Source: Aquilaria yunnanensis
Taxonomy: Eukaryota; Streptophyta; Magnoliopsida; Malvales; Thymelaeaceae
DNA length: 64,000 bases
Reading direction: 5' to 3'
Assembly (NCBI GenBank): GCA_039654915.1
Contig: CM077599.1
Span: forward strand, 67,198,501 to 67,262,500
The notes beneath the pieces were generated by a model. The model saw only the letters and a list, made by a program, of their open reading frames with translations. It did no database searches and had not been told where the DNA came from. Positions 12,601 through 24,750 of the stretch are shown here, piece by piece. Made by a program: the position numbers and the translations under genes. Positions within the stretch are counted from its first letter, which is position 1. Each line of letters opens with the position of its first letter.

Positions 12601-13533
12601 TCATAAACACCAACTGATCCCTCTAACATTGCATCTTCTTAGCATCAGAAGAAATGGGTAGCAAAGAATTCATCTCCTCCAATGCATGTTTCACTTTTGC
12701 AAAATATTCGAGGAGACTGCCTTCCTGTTTTGATTGAAACACTTGAACTGAAACCTCTTATATATGGAGAATATTATTAGAATATAAAAAATTGGCATAC
12801 CCCCAAGCTTGCTTATAAGTTCGGACATGAGAAAATAGAGTTGAGACTTTAAGTTCCATAGAATCAAAAAGGATATGACGCAATTGTACATCATCGGCTT
12901 TCCAACTTTTGGATGTCTGAGGATCATCAATAAGATGTCACATCTTTCTTTGATCTGTGAAATACAATTCCACATTCCTAGCCCAGAATGAGTAGTTATT
13001 ACCATTCAAACATTGTTTGGCAATCCGCAAGTTGCTAAATTGTGTATGGGGACCTGTTGGTGCAACGATCACTGGCAAAATACTCCCCTGAAGACTTTTA
13101 TCATCAGGCCCAAACATGTTTCTGATTGCTAAAGGCTAACGATATCAAAAACTAACAAAAAACTAGGCTGATGATGTACTGCAGCAGATGACCGCTGAAA
13201 CTAGCTAGAGAACGAAGAAACTTAACTTTTGGTCATAACTGACATGAATCAAGACCAGAAACGTGTTTAGGACAAGAAGGTGAGCAAACCCATTGAATCG
13301 TCGTCACTAGAGCTCATCGGAAGGCGGCACATGATGCCTATACGCCAGCGCGTGAAAGGTTTTCTGGCAACACCACTGGTACTGTTCTAGTCGCTAGTGA
13401 CTCCTGGATGTGTCTGTGTTCTTGGTTTTCGGTTTGGTTAAGTAGAAATAAGGGTATTGGTCAAAGTAATGGAAACGTAAATGTGGGTATGATTTTTTAA
13501 TAGTGGATGGGGCAAGGGTTAGGCTAGGGTTTA

Positions 13534-13546
13534 GGCTCTGATACCA
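13534..13546 (-). other. Primer binding site (initiator tRNA-Met) of the degenerate copia element
   Basis: The minus strand reads TGGTATCAGAGCC, the canonical copia primer binding site complementary to the 3' end of initiator tRNA-Met. It directly abuts the LTR end and fixes the element's orientation. Confidence 0.85.
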
Positions 13547-13727
13547 TGATAAACAATATCAAAGGAAGAAATAAAGGGCTTAATAAATACAAGACCTTCA
13601 CACAACCTTTATATAATAGATGAGAGGAGAATACAAGGAAAGAAAATCCCTATAAATAAAGAAAGTAAATCCCTAGGAATAAAATAGATTATTATGTTTC
13701 CTAAACTATAAATAACATTCCATAACA
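13547..13727 (-). repeat. 5' LTR of the degenerate copia element
   Basis: It starts at the base next to the primer site and shows TG...CA ends (plus strand TGATAAACAA to CCATAACA), giving about 181 bp. The outer end is tentative because the partner LTR is not in the window; a longer LTR reaching about 13800 is possible. Confidence 0.5.
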
Positions 13728-14006
13728 ACCTCCAATTGCTCTAAATACCTATAAAATGAATATTCCAAGTATTTAGAAAATGGCTAACTGTCCTAAAAGA
13801 TGATTTGTCCCCCATCTAACTTCTATAAATGGCAAAACTTTAAGGTTATTTTTGGAAAATAAAAAATAATTGAAGTTTATAAATAATATGCCTATATTAT
13901 TGTTTGCAATATTTTTACTCTCTATGACCATTGTTTGTGAGAGTTGTACAAATTATATTAAGTGCATCATTCAAAAAGGTAACATCAATAATGCCTCAAC
14001 TAGGCG

Positions 14007-14300
14007 GTGCCTCATTATTGTACTGCCCAAATCCTAAAACAACCCCAAGCAACAGCCACGAGTGTGGCTGAAGTTAATGGTTATATCTGTACTTTATTTC
14101 AGTCAAGTGATGTAGAGATATTAGAATTGTGGATAAACAAAATGGATAGATTTTCTATATTGTCCATCATTTTCCAAGAGATTTTAGTTATATTTGTCTC
14201 AGCTGTTGCTTCTGAGTATGGTTTTAGTGCAGTAAACAAGTGATATCGGAGAAATAGACAAAGGTGGCACCTAAGGTTATTGAGGTCTATGTTTTTTATT
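14007..14300 (+). pseudogene. hAT transposase C-terminal dimerisation-domain fragment
   Basis: The frame 14007-14243 and the sequence just after it match the end of plant hAT transposases: ILELWINKMDRFSILSIIFQEILVIFVSAVASE, then a broken continuation reading VIEVYVFYCDWG. The hAT element at 27.4-30.5 kb in this window carries the same block. Only the C-terminal part is present, with a stop before the final helix. It is a relic; the N-terminal half is not found directly upstream. Confidence 0.7.
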
Positions 14301-16607
14301 GTGATTGGGGTCTTTTTGCTAAACTACTTTTTAAGAGTTTTGAAGATAAGTATAGGTGCCAGTGGCTTGGGTTGACCTAGCCTATAAGGGGGGACGGAAA
14401 AATGGTAGGCTAGGTTTAGGTGGAGAAGATGGGGACCGGACTGCCCCAGGATTGTGTCAAGCCCTTAGCCCATTAGAGAGATTTAGAACCCCAAAGAAAA
14501 GGTTAAGACACTTAAATATGTCTATCAGGTTTGGACTAGTATTTTATTTCCTAAGTATTGAGTGTGTACTAGACATATGCACTTATGCACCTTAGGTGCA
14601 CTAGGACACAAGGGTAGGGGCACTGGGGCATACCCTGGGTATGCCAGGACACATGGGCAGACACATACCTAGGACACACACAGCACTAAGCTTGTTTAAA
14701 CAAGTTCAAGTCATGCTCTCCGAAACAAGCCAAGTACCTAAATGGCATGCAATTCCATCACAACATCTTCCAATTAACAAAACATATGTATGGCAACCAA
14801 AACACCAGTTCAATTTTGAAAACTTAGCTTTGTATGCACATGCCACATACTCACATGTGTCTCGGTAAGCATACCATGGACCTCCCTAATGCAAACCAAG
14901 TCCGAGAACATACATATACTAAAAAATGAACATAAGCACCCTAGCACATAAACATATACATACTATTACATGAACATCTCCATCTACTTTATAGCATAGT
15001 CACACAATATACATAAGCATTAACTTCAACATGTTCAACTTATGTACACATGGGTTTCAATAAGCCTACCATAGGCCCTCCCAAGACACATATACTTCCG
15101 AAAGTGCATATACATGTTTTAAGGCACTTAAGTGTACCTGAAAGTTATCAAAATCAACTCAAGCATGAACATGCACTCTAAAACAAGTCCAACCAACATA
15201 CACATAACCAATCACACAAACCACATCATGTGAAACATTATATGCATCCAACCTTACTAAGACTTTGTTTCCACAACTTTAGACACACAAGGCCTGCAAG
15301 AAATGAATTCACATTCATTAGCTTGATACACAAGCAACCCACAGCACTTAGAATATTAGGCAAAACCACATTCAAACACAATAACTTTCCAAAACCTGAA
15401 GGAGTAACTACTATTCTTAACTTCCTTGCCTCTCAAGTAACTTTTTTCCTACATACATAAGAAGTAAGGTCGTGAGTTTTACAACTTAGTAAGGATTTAC
15501 ATAGCCTTTAAGGCCTAAACTTAGGTTAAGCTCATGCTTAACTGAAACATAGTTAACTCGTGTCCAAGCTCCTGTCGTGAAAACATGAAAACAAATAAAA
15601 CCACAAGCATATGCATATCAAAATAACTAACTAGAATGGGTTAGCATGCACAACCAAGCATAGAAGCACACATTTACATACACACCACTAAACACCGGCC
15701 AAAAAAGCCTAGCAAGCATGATTCATAATCATATAGTTTTGGTTAACCTTCTAAACATTTCTTATTAAATTTAAGAGCTCCCTAGCTTAAGAATTGAGTT
15801 TGCCTTCTTAATTCATAGCCCTAATACTTGCCAACATAGCTAATTAGTATTTTGAACATAATTGACGAAGCAATCCTAGCCCTCATAGCTACTTAGGATC
15901 TCATGGCTAAACTACCATCACCTAAGTGCATATAATTCACTAATGCACATAGTCCAACTATGAATTGATTAGTGAATCTTTAAGTCCTTACCTTTACTTA
16001 GAAATCCTTGTTGGCCGAAGCTTACAAGCTTGAATTGTGCCTTTCCTTGCTCCTTGTTGCTAGAATTAGCCTTTCTAGCTCAAATAGCTCACTAAAACAC
16101 CAAAACCCACAAGCTCCCACTTGATTTTAGCTTTGGTTTACTTCTAAAAGCTCATGAACACCGTGAAAGCTTCAAAACTCGACCTCAAGCCTTCATCCAT
16201 AGAGTTTGCAACCGGTTGGTGGTGACACATGTGAAAGAAAGCATGCGGAGATCCAAATGAGGCCAAGTGGCGCAAAAAGTGGCATAACGCCAATTTAATC
16301 ACACCACAACTTTGCATTACGCATTCAAGTCACCACATTAATAATTCCTCCACTTAAACTTTGCGATAGACTTGTAATTGAGTCTTTCAACTATTCAAAT
16401 CATCATTTGCATCCCTTTCTTCTCGACCAAGAAAGCTTATGAACCCGAAAGGTTCAAACTTTCAAACTTCCTTCAAACTTCACTCAAAATGTTATTTTCC
16501 AAGTTCAATAAGCTCAAATCCTAAGTCATTCACATTTCTTAAGCCTTGAATCCTCGTAGCCCATGGCTTAAACATTTAGGAATTTAAGGGCATTACAATC
16601 GCCCTCA
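14301..16607. other. Gene-free stretch, probable decayed LTR or other repeat
   Basis: No coding region is convincing here; the short open frames show no recognised motif. 14350-14460 has GC-rich text resembling hAT subterminal sequence. The right edge, read on the minus strand from 16597, begins TGTAATGCCC, a start seen in some plant gypsy (Tekay-like) LTRs, so 14.6-16.6 kb may be a solo LTR on the minus strand. I could not find a matching left end or target duplication. Confidence 0.3.
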
Positions 16608-18457
16608 AGTAGGCACTAATTGGCCCATCTTGACCAAGGTAGTTCAGGCCCCGGTCGGGCTAACTATTAGGGAAGCAAACAAGTGGCTTAAATTTAAGGA
16701 AAAAAAATTACAGCATTAGTCCCTAATAGCTATAAATGTCTCTTTTAAGCCCAAATACCATTTTATCCCTTTAACCCCTAGAAATGGCTAATTTTTTAAG
16801 ACATTTTGTTCCAACAAAATTTTTTTCTATTTTATAAATAGAGAGGCTAATTTCCATTATTCTTCTCACTAACTTCTAAAATGTTTCTTCTACATCTATA
16901 ATATTCTCTCATATTAACTTTTAGCTCTTTGCTCTCAATTATTTTCTTAATATTTTCTTAATTTTTTTAATCTTCACTCTACTTATTCTCTATCACTAAT
17001 GGCATCATAAAAAAAGATTGCTAGTAAGGGTGTGAAGCGTTCCTCATCCCATACCACTAGCAGGTTGAAATCTTCTTTCCATCACATTAGCAACTACTTC
17101 TCTTGAGGCCGAGGGATCCACATTAAAGATGATGGTGGCAACAACAATATTAATATGGCAAATGTCGTTGTGAGGCGTGAGCAACAAATTTCTGATGACA
17201 AAGTAGATGAGCTACCAGTGACTGCACCGGAAGAGGTTAGAGGAAACAGGTTACAACCAACACTGCAAAAGCAAATATCCAAAGGGCACAAATGGTAGAT
17301 CCAAAAAGATTGCTTCGGTTGTGTGGGAACACTATGACATCGTTTGGAAGGAGAACTGAGGTACATGAAATGCAAGCATTGCAACAAAAATTTGGTGTAT
17401 AAACTTAACTCCAAGACATGAATGTTGAAATGCCATTTGGAGAATGTCCATAAAGATCTCTAAGATAGGAATGGTGTTGGACAAACATAACTGAAAGGAA
17501 TGGGGAGCAATGTTAGTCCATGTATTTTTTTGTTTAACCCAAAAACTTGTAAACAAATTCTAATTAATAGGATGATGCTTATTGAGAAACTGTTTAAAAA
17601 AATAAAGGCTCAACATTTAGAAACTTTTATTGTCGAAAACATGAACCCAGCTTATAAAAAAACATCTAGGTGAACTACTAAAAGGAAAGCAATTAAAATG
17701 TTTGAAGCTAAAAATTTGATTTGCAAGTATACATTTCATGCATTAATCATTTTGTTGTATTTACAGATGACATGTGTATAATTGCATATATTATTATTGT
17801 GTTACAGCACATTTGATAAATGATGATTGAGTAATTCATAAACATATAGATGCATTTAAATGCGTGGAATCAAATCATATTGACTGGAACATCTTCTCAT
17901 GTGTTTTGGATACATTGCATGGATTGGCTTGTGTTGACAAAGTTTTATCCATATTATACAACAATACTTCCAACGATGATTTTGTGGTACAGGAATTAAA
18001 AAAGGAATTGAAAAAAGTCTTATCCTTATATTCTCATCCACATTATCAACGAGGTCAAAGATTAGGCATGAATATTTTTGGTTTCTCATTTTCACTATTA
18101 GTTTAAGCACAAATCCTAAGTTGGTTCTTCTTTTTATGTTTGCTTTTTAAAACATTTTGCTATTATCTCACATAAGGCATGTTCCAGTTATTGTAAGTAT
18201 CATTAAACTTTTTACTTAATAAAATTTGCACCAATGCTTGTGTTTTTTTTATAAAATAAATACATATACAAATTTGTTCCAATATTTTTTTCATTTAATT
18301 ACAATTTTTTTACAAAAAAAAAAATCCAACTTGGCCTAGGCCTACACCAGCCAAACCCATGATCGGGTCTAGGCTGGCCCAATCCTAGCCCACCATCACC
18401 TAGGCCTTTCCAAGCCCAACCCGAGCCTGGTCAGGCCAGCCCGTTGCCCACTTCTTG
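16608..18457 (+). mobile_element. Degenerate hAT transposon, related to the element at 27.4 kb
   Basis: The parts are a left end with GTAGGCACTAATTGGCCC, a BED zinc-finger region, a transposase core fragment, a 3' region, and a GC-rich right end (18330-18457). The 3' region (18170-18260) closely parallels 30220-30310 of the second hAT element (GGCATGTTCC ... TACTTAATAAAA). The right end CCCGTTGCCCACTTCTT corresponds to CCCAGTTCCCACCTCTA there. No clean 8-bp target duplication is visible, so the ends are approximate. The C-terminal transposase domain is missing. Confidence 0.6.
16999..18110 (+). pseudogene. hAT transposase, broken (BED zinc finger and core fragment)
   Basis: The start region (ASKGVKRSSS) is followed around 17310-17460 by a BED-type zinc finger (VWEHYDIV ... 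MKCKHCNKNLVYKLNSK ... MLKCHLENVH) with its C-x2-C ... H-x4-H ligands visible. A core fragment (HIDWNIFSCVLDTLHGLACVDKVLSI) is near 17870-17960. Frames shift several times and stops interrupt it, so it is not functional. Confidence 0.65.
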
Positions 18458-18822
18458 CAATTTTGACTACTTCTAGATTCTCTGGTTTTTGTCAGAGTAT
18501 ACACTACCACTTGAACACAAGTCTGTTGCCTGGGTGGCATCCTTTATTGCCTACCCACCTAATGAAGCACAGACATGGCTTGTACTTATGTTCATCTACT
18601 TTTGAATAAAATTTAAAGGTGTGGTGTAGTAGTTTAAGTATATGTTTATGAAATTAAGGGAAATCAATGTAGTTTTAGGTGAACTATAAGGGGTTTATAC
18701 ATGGACGATTCATGAGCATGAGCAGGGAGAGAATCGAGACCTTGAGTGAAGAAGAAAATGGAATCGATAAAAAGCCGAGGCCTACAGACACTCAAGTACA
18801 TGGTTCTAGGGATGGATACAAC

Positions 18823-19642
18823 TAGGGTTAGCATTGTTTGGGTTGGTTCGGTTTTATGGTGGAACCGAACCAACCCGAAATAGTCTTGTTTCCAAAATTT
18901 TTCTACCCAACTCAAGAGTCAAAAACCAAACAAAACCAAAACCATGGTTATGGGTTTTTGTGTTCTGGTTCTCAGTTTTTTTTGTTTATACCATATACCT
19001 ATAACAATATCAAAATTCAATAAAATTGCATCTAGAACTAGTTTATGAAATATTCAATATAATATACAATTAAATAATCATTTAAATACATGTACTTAGA
19101 CATATTCAAAAGAATTCAACATGCTGTTACAAAAAATGGTTCAAAATAGTTACTTATGAAGTATCCTTCATCTAAACCAATTTACTTCCTTCCAATAATT
19201 CCAAAATTGGCACAACATTCAACTTGGAAAGCTAAGCCTTTAAAACTATCTTCTTCAATATCAAAACCTGAAATATGTTGATGTGATGAATTTCTAATTT
19301 CACATAGCTCATAAATGAAAAAAACAAAAGGATTGTATCATAGAGAGTAGTCCGAAGTAAAAAGATTGAAAGCAAAATAACCCAGGAGTAGTTGGTCCAG
19401 CGATAAAATAAAGTGGTTCAGGTGAATATGGAAAAATTTTATAAATGATTCCATAACTTTCATTTTGTTTCAATTTGGGACATCAGTTTAAGGGTTTAAT
19501 ATGAACCCAACATAAAAACCATTAGTTCTTCTATATGTGGAACTAACCAGCGAACCATGGTCCATTTTTACTCAACCTAACTCAACCTAATGAAGGCAGT
19601 TCGAGTTGGGTTTCAGGTTTACCCAACTCATGCTCACCTCTA
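18823..19642. mobile_element. Non-autonomous hAT element, 820 bp
   Basis: The left end TAGGGTTAGCAT and the right end ATGCTCACCTCTA form imperfect terminal inverted repeats. The flanks carry an 8-bp direct repeat with one mismatch, GATACAAC (18815-18822) and GATGCAAC (19643-19650), as expected for hAT insertion. Subterminal GGTTGGTTCGG and CCCAACTC motifs are typical of these elements. There is no coding capacity. Confidence 0.8.
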
Positions 19643-19650
19643 GATGCAAC

Positions 19651-20190
19651 TGCCACCAATCAAATCATTTGTGTGAACTTTCAATTATCATCACAAATTA
19701 GTCCTAGAAATTGAACCATAAGCTTTATAATTCGTTACACATTGATTCTTATATTCTTGATGAGAAAATTAAGTTGGCACATAAACTAGATTTGCACTGA
19801 GGAAAATTTAATAAATTAAATTATTTGTTAACTGTTAAAATATTATGACTATGTGAATACAGTTATCTAACATTTAAAATTAGAATTTAAAAAATTAATG
19901 TTATATAGTTGGTTAAGAGTTAATGAACTTAAAATGTTCAGTATCTATCACCAATAAATTCAAACTATGCTTATATAATTTATAATATTTAATAGATCAT
20001 TTAAATTATTGGTTTTTCCTCTTTATAAATCAAGTTTATATGCCAACTTTTTCTTATATAAGGGTAGGGACCAATATTCAATGAAGCATGAAGGTTAGGA
20101 CCAATGTGTGATTAAATAGAAGCTGGGAACCCATTTGCATGAAAAATAAAGGTCTGGAAGTAATGGTACTTTTTACCCTCGCCATGAGAG
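19651..20190. other. AT-rich intergenic stretch
   Basis: I see no gene or transposon. A TATATAAG motif near 20056 could serve the small candidate gene that follows. Confidence 0.4.
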
Positions 20191-20525
20191 ATGATCGTCC
20201 TCTCCGGAGGCCCCATTGATTCGCTCTGCAAGTTCTGCAACTTCAACTCCTTCAATGCTCTCCCTCCCCAAGCAAGGGCCTCCTTGGCGTTCAGGTAAAT
20301 GCCTCTTTTTGTTCACTATTCTTGTAAAGTTTCCATCTTTTCATGCTTCCCGTACTTATCTCGGAAGTGGGTCGTCGGGGAATAGAGTTTCCTCTCTTTA
20401 AATTGAAGGGTTTCTGGGAATTTTGGAAGCAAGTACGAATCTTTTTTTTTTTTCTTTCCTACAGGTTTATAGGAACAGACACTAAGGTGTTTACGTTCCA
20501 GAGTTCTGTTTGGTTGCTCTGCTGA
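20191..20525 (+). CDS. Possible small two-exon gene, unknown product
   Basis: Exon 1 (20191-20294) starts at ATG, has more G+C than its surroundings, and ends at AG|GTAAAT. A pyrimidine-rich stretch ends in TACAG at 20464, and exon 2 (20465-20525) continues in frame to TGA. The product would be 54 residues, including SLCKFCNFNSF. A TATATAAG motif lies about 130 bases upstream. I recognise no family. It could equally be a pseudogene exon or chance; the 3' ends of this unit and of the carboxypeptidase gene converge. Confidence 0.22.
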
Positions 20526-20718
20526 TGAGTTTTTCAACTTTGCCAAAGTTCACCTGGTAATTTGTTCACATTCCCTTTTTAAGTTACCAGAAAGTTCAGA
20601 TTGTTGAAGAGGTGATCTCCCTTGGAATAGTTTTAAGTTCTAAATTGAATCAGTGGGAGATGTTGATCATTAGTAATTGACACTGAATTATGCGAACGTT
20701 TTCTAGTTCTGTAAATTT

Positions 20719-20724
20719 TTTATT
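20719..20724 (-). terminator. Candidate polyadenylation signal of the carboxypeptidase gene
   Basis: AATAAA on the minus strand, about 230 bases past the stop codon. This is a plausible distance for a plant 3' UTR, but plant signals are loose and this is only one match. Confidence 0.35.
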
Positions 20725-20953
20725 GGATGTCGTATGCAGCTGTTAATGCTAGTAATGTTTTGAAGGAGACTATGTCAAAACCAAAGAATGGACACTTGAC
20801 TACAAGGGATGAACTGATGAGAATATGGGACTCTTTTTGGTCATTTCCTGTTGCAATTTGAGGGGCCACAATGGCTTTAGTTTTCAGGGTCTGTGTCCAC
20901 GTACTTACAACCATCTGTGTTTGAAATAAGGGGAAAAGGAAGGGTGAAAATGA

Positions 20954-23416
20954 CTACTGTAGTCCCATTTTCCCTTCTGCACCAGACTCGTACAGTTTCG
21001 CTTGCATCCAGCTCTGTAACATCTCTAGGGAAGCTTTGGGCTGATCCATTGGCACCATGTGACCAGCATTGTGCACCTGTGAATTTTTTGGAAAATAGGT
21101 AATGAACTTGAGGATGTGATGAAGACAGATTGCAGCAGTAAAATGCTTCAGACAAGAGGAAAGGGGAAGGGTTTGGGAGAGAGTTTGTACCTTGAGGAAA
21201 GCTAGGGGGCCATGGCTTTTCAAGAGTCCTGCTTCTGCACCTTCAACCTTGAAAGCAACAGTAGGAGCAGCAACAAACTGTTTCTGACCAGACCATGACA
21301 TAGCATGAACCCACTCAGAGTTCCCTGCAGAAAAGTAGTTGTTCTGGTTACGATGAAGCCTGCCCTTTATGTTTCTTCTACAAGGTGCAAGTGCTGAGAA
21401 GCTCACCAAGCCAGTTACAAATGAGGTCATATTCTCCAGCATAAATAAGCAACTTGATTCCATCTTCGAGAAGAGCAGGAATGCCAACTTCAAGATTCCT
21501 CATCCAGTCCGTTAGCATTGCTTCATACACGGTACTGCTGCATGAAACAAAGTCAATGTTCCCAACGCCGAGAGCATCCTTTACTGATTGATCATTAAGA
21601 AACATCTCCACATTTGAGAAGTCATAGCATAAGTCACCCTCACATTCTTTCCTGATGTCGTAGTACTGCCAATCAAAGGTTGTCGGTTATACAACTGTCA
21701 TGAACTCACGATCTTAGACTTTTATTCCCAACTATTGCAGATGTCTTACATTTATATTTCCAGCTATCCTCAGTATGGAGTTGAATACGTTATTGCAAAC
21801 ACTATATGAAGACTCACAAGCATCACCACCCTCACTTCCTGCATCAGATCAGATATCATTAAACCGGGATCAGAACAGCACTGGTTTCAGATGAATGGAA
21901 CAATGAATCTAATTGTAGCATTCCAGAAGGTTTACCACAAGTTTTGATTGCCTGTAAACAACTTGGAATCATCTTCTTGATCCTGGAATAAGAAGGTTTG
22001 TTGATCAAACTCATATTCAAAGCGTAATCTGGGTATGCTTGGTACTGAATTTCTGGATTGGTAAGTCCATTGCCAATTGCAAATCCCTGTGTCCAAATAA
22101 TTTTACTGGTAATTATGACAAATATCCGTAATGCTTAGAATGGAAACAGAAGCAAAGTAGAGAGTGACTGATGTTCAAATCATACCTTGAGGTTTATATG
22201 ACTGCCCTCTTTAGCCTTGTTTCCTTTGTTAACTCTTGAAGCAAGAGCTGGGATATAGTGCCCAGCATAAGATTCTCCAGTGATAAAGAAGTCATTTTTG
22301 ACAAACTGGGGATGCTCCTTGAAGAATGCCTAGAAGTGAAGGTTGAATATTTTGCTTCAGAACTGTGAACTTAGCAGTAGGCAAATGATGTATCAGATAA
22401 CAAACCAACCTGCAAGAAGTCGTACAAATCATTGCTGACACCTTCTTCATCGTGACGAAGATCGGTCTTGTCAGTGGTGTAGCTGAATCCTGTCCCAACT
22501 GGCTGGTCAACAAACAGAATGTTGGACACCTGCCAGGCAAGAACAAATCATCTACGTTAGTACAGATGGGAACTGGCATACTTGGATATGTGAATTGGCG
22601 AAATTACCTTGTCCCAGCCATAATCATTCCAAACAAGTGACTGATTCTTGGTAATGTGGAAAGGGCCATTTTCATAGAACAAGGCCAATTCACTGCTACA
22701 TCCAGGGCCACCAGTGAGCCATATCACAACAGGGTCATTTTGGCTTGTTCTTGACTCAAAGAAAAGGTAGAACAACCTGCCAAATTATGGAAATGGAAAA
22801 ACAAAAGAAAAAATTTTGGATGTGCCTTCGAAAAGAAGATAAAACAAGCAAAAGAACTGCCACCATTTTTGCAGAATCAAATAGTGTCATGTGAACCAGC
22901 AACTAGTTCTATTCCATTGAGCGTTTTTTTTCCCTTATATTAGCTGTCTTGATTCCTTCCCAAGTAATGTAGTTGAATACAGCTAATCCAATATTATCAC
23001 CAGGATGGATTATGCTTAGGAACAGTATAACTCAGACATCGAATTTGACATAAGAATTCCAGAATTGGACCAATAATTTAGAATTCATTGGATTCGAACC
23101 TCGCATCTTTGGAATGTGGAAGCTTGTAGTATCCAGCATGATGAGCAAAATCTTGAACAGAGGGCCCTGGATCACCAAGTGCTTGCAACCTGAATTGCTT
23201 CTCAACAATCTTACTAGGCGACTCACTCTCATCAGCCAAACTCTTTCCTTTGACACCGGTGTTCACAGCATGTTTGGGGAACAAATTCAGCGCTCTGATA
23301 AGCCTCTCCGCTTGAAGTCTTGATGAACTAGGAACCTCAACAGCAGAGGAAAACAGAGAAGAACAGAGGAGAAACAGAGCAAAACAGGGGACCCTGTGAG
23401 AAAAAGTTGTTGCCAT
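20954..23416 (-). CDS. Serine carboxypeptidase-like protein (S10 family, SCPL48/49-like)
   Basis: Nine exons with GT-AG introns: 23416-23100, 22776-22608, 22529-22410, 22329-22186, 22086-21936, 21838-21750, 21665-21407, 21324-21191, 21076-20954. They total 1506 nt and encode 501 aa, the usual size for the family. The N-terminus is hydrophobic ([20 protein letters not shown]), a likely signal peptide, then a propeptide-like region. The substrate-binding block [10 protein letters not shown] is in exon 2. The catalytic triad is visible: Ser in GESYAGHY (exon 4), Asp in [10 protein letters not shown] (exon 7), His in [10 protein letters not shown] (exon 9). Such enzymes release C-terminal residues from peptides in the vacuole or apoplast. 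Alternatively it may act on other substrates as an acyltransferase-like relative, but the sequence is closest to the carboxypeptidase III/SCPL48 group that I recall. All exon phases join cleanly, so the gene looks intact. Confidence 0.93.
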
Positions 23417-23462
23417 CTCTGTTTTTTGTGAATGTGATTGGTAGGCGAAGTTGTTCGGGTTT

Positions 23463-23470
23463 GCTTATAT
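23463..23470 (-). promoter_or_regulatory. TATA box of the carboxypeptidase gene
   Basis: The minus strand reads TATATAAG about 50 bases before the start codon. This implies a very short 5' UTR of roughly 20-25 bases. Confidence 0.6.
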
Positions 23471-24525
23471 AGGGTTGTCGTCGGCTGGTGAGGCCTAGAG
23501 AAGAAGAAGGTTTAACGGCCGCCAGCCTCTCTATCTGTACAGCTCTCCTAGTCAACCTTTTTGGTTTCCTTTATGGAATATAAATAAATCGCCCCGATAT
23601 TCTTCATGTGTCATTAATTTGATTTTTCTTTTTTCTTTTTTTCAATTAAAAGGAAGCCGGTATCTGAGTTTTTTGGCAAAGTAGATTCTTTGTAAAAATA
23701 TTTTACGATATTGATTTTGTTAATGCCACAATTCTGATGCTGCTACTTTGGTTTGTTCAGGGTCTGCATGATGCTAATAGTCCCTCGTTTCGTTCTTTTG
23801 GATGTCATTTGATATCTAGTTCATTTTTTCACTTCTTATTCTTTACTTCTTACTTTTTTTTTTCAATTTAACCACACACTCATTTGCCCTTTTGAGACTA
23901 TTTGTAGTTGGCCGTATTATTTGGCCTAGTTCATACCCTTCATAAAAGAATTCCGCCCTCTCTAATTAATCAATGCATGCTTCCTTCTTTCCAAAAGTTT
24001 TTAAACACTTAAAGCTAAAAGCTTTCTTTGAATGTGTTATTTCAAACTTTGTCATTACTTATTAATATTAATGTTTTTATTTCAAACTTTGTCACTACTT
24101 ATTAATATTAATGCCAAACAGTCTTATTCTTACTATAAATACATGTTGACTTTTAAGTGAAATATGAAAAAAAAAATCCGCACTTTGATTACATTTCATT
24201 GTGATCAAATAAATGCATATTGAAAGTATTTATCAGTCATGATACTTGATAGCAACGTTCCTTCAATTCTTGAGACTTACTTTTTTTGTTAAGGCTATAA
24301 TAGATGCAATTTTTTGTTGGTAAAAAATGAGTATTCTATCAATCTTACCTCTATTTGATATCTTCATATGTTTTTATTCAACTTTTTCAATACATTAAAT
24401 TAAGAATACAATAGTTAAAGTACTAATTTAAATATTCTAATTAAGAAAGTGGACAATAATATTGGGACATCCCAACTAAAAGGGTGGAAAATTTAGGAAG
24501 AAGGGAGTAATAGATACTCATTCAT
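23471..24525. other. Upstream intergenic region of the carboxypeptidase gene
   Basis: No gene. It is AT-rich and contains a 40-bp tandem duplication (24039-24113). A 10-bp motif GGGACATCCC near 24461 may be the end of a degraded MITE. Confidence 0.4.
24039..24113. repeat. Tandem duplication, 40-bp unit, about 1.9 copies
   Basis: Two nearly identical blocks (ATTTCAAACTTTGTCATTAC ... ATTAATG, with one C/T-type difference) follow each other with a 40-base period. Confidence 0.85.
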
Positions 24526-24750
24526 CTCCCTTTAGTTCTCCCTTTTATATTTTCTGACTAAAGTTTGATTTTCATATATTCATATTAATGTGTATTGAAA
24601 AAAATTCTTAAAAATTTGTACTAAAAAACAATGATTTTTAAAGTTCCATTTTCAAATTAAAAAAAATATATATTTTATAATTTTTTTAAAAAAAATCATA
24701 AATTAATTATTGTGAATAGTAAAGAGAACACCTTTTCTGAGACACGGGAG
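24526..24750. mobile_element. Stowaway-like MITE, copy 1
   Basis: It is inverted relative to, and clearly the same family as, the element at 31614-31850 (shared AAAGTTTGATTT, TGAAAAAAATTCT and AAAGTT-CATTTTCA blocks). The right end GACACGGGAG is followed by TA. The left end CTCCCTTT is less certain. The CTCCCTCC-type ends and TA target sites match Stowaway (Tc1/mariner-derived) MITEs. Confidence 0.6.

Larger units (their letters stand above)
9609..13727 (-). mobile_element. Degenerate Ty1/copia retrotransposon, 3' part cut off by the gypsy insertion
   Basis: Read on the minus strand from 13727 to 9609: 5' LTR, tRNA-Met primer site, gag, GAG-pre-integrase, decayed integrase, then RT. Gag shows FWARNVELYFTDQRK near 12950-13000. 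The pre-integrase motif SRLGHPSLRTLKKLIP is at 11600-11700. RT around 9650-9870 shows VDDIVITGDD and LGPLIYFLGIEVA, with a stop codon in place of the Tyr of the YVDD box. Many stops and frameshifts interrupt every domain, so nothing here is expressed as a functional polyprotein. The linker region 10393-10854 remains open for 153 codons, which is chance or residual. The rest of the RT and RNase H should lie beyond the gypsy element, left of the window. Confidence 0.8.

Noticed and set aside
13500..13545. TAGGGTTTAGG-like text resembling telomere repeats
   Set aside because: Only one or two degenerate units next to a copia primer site; not an array.
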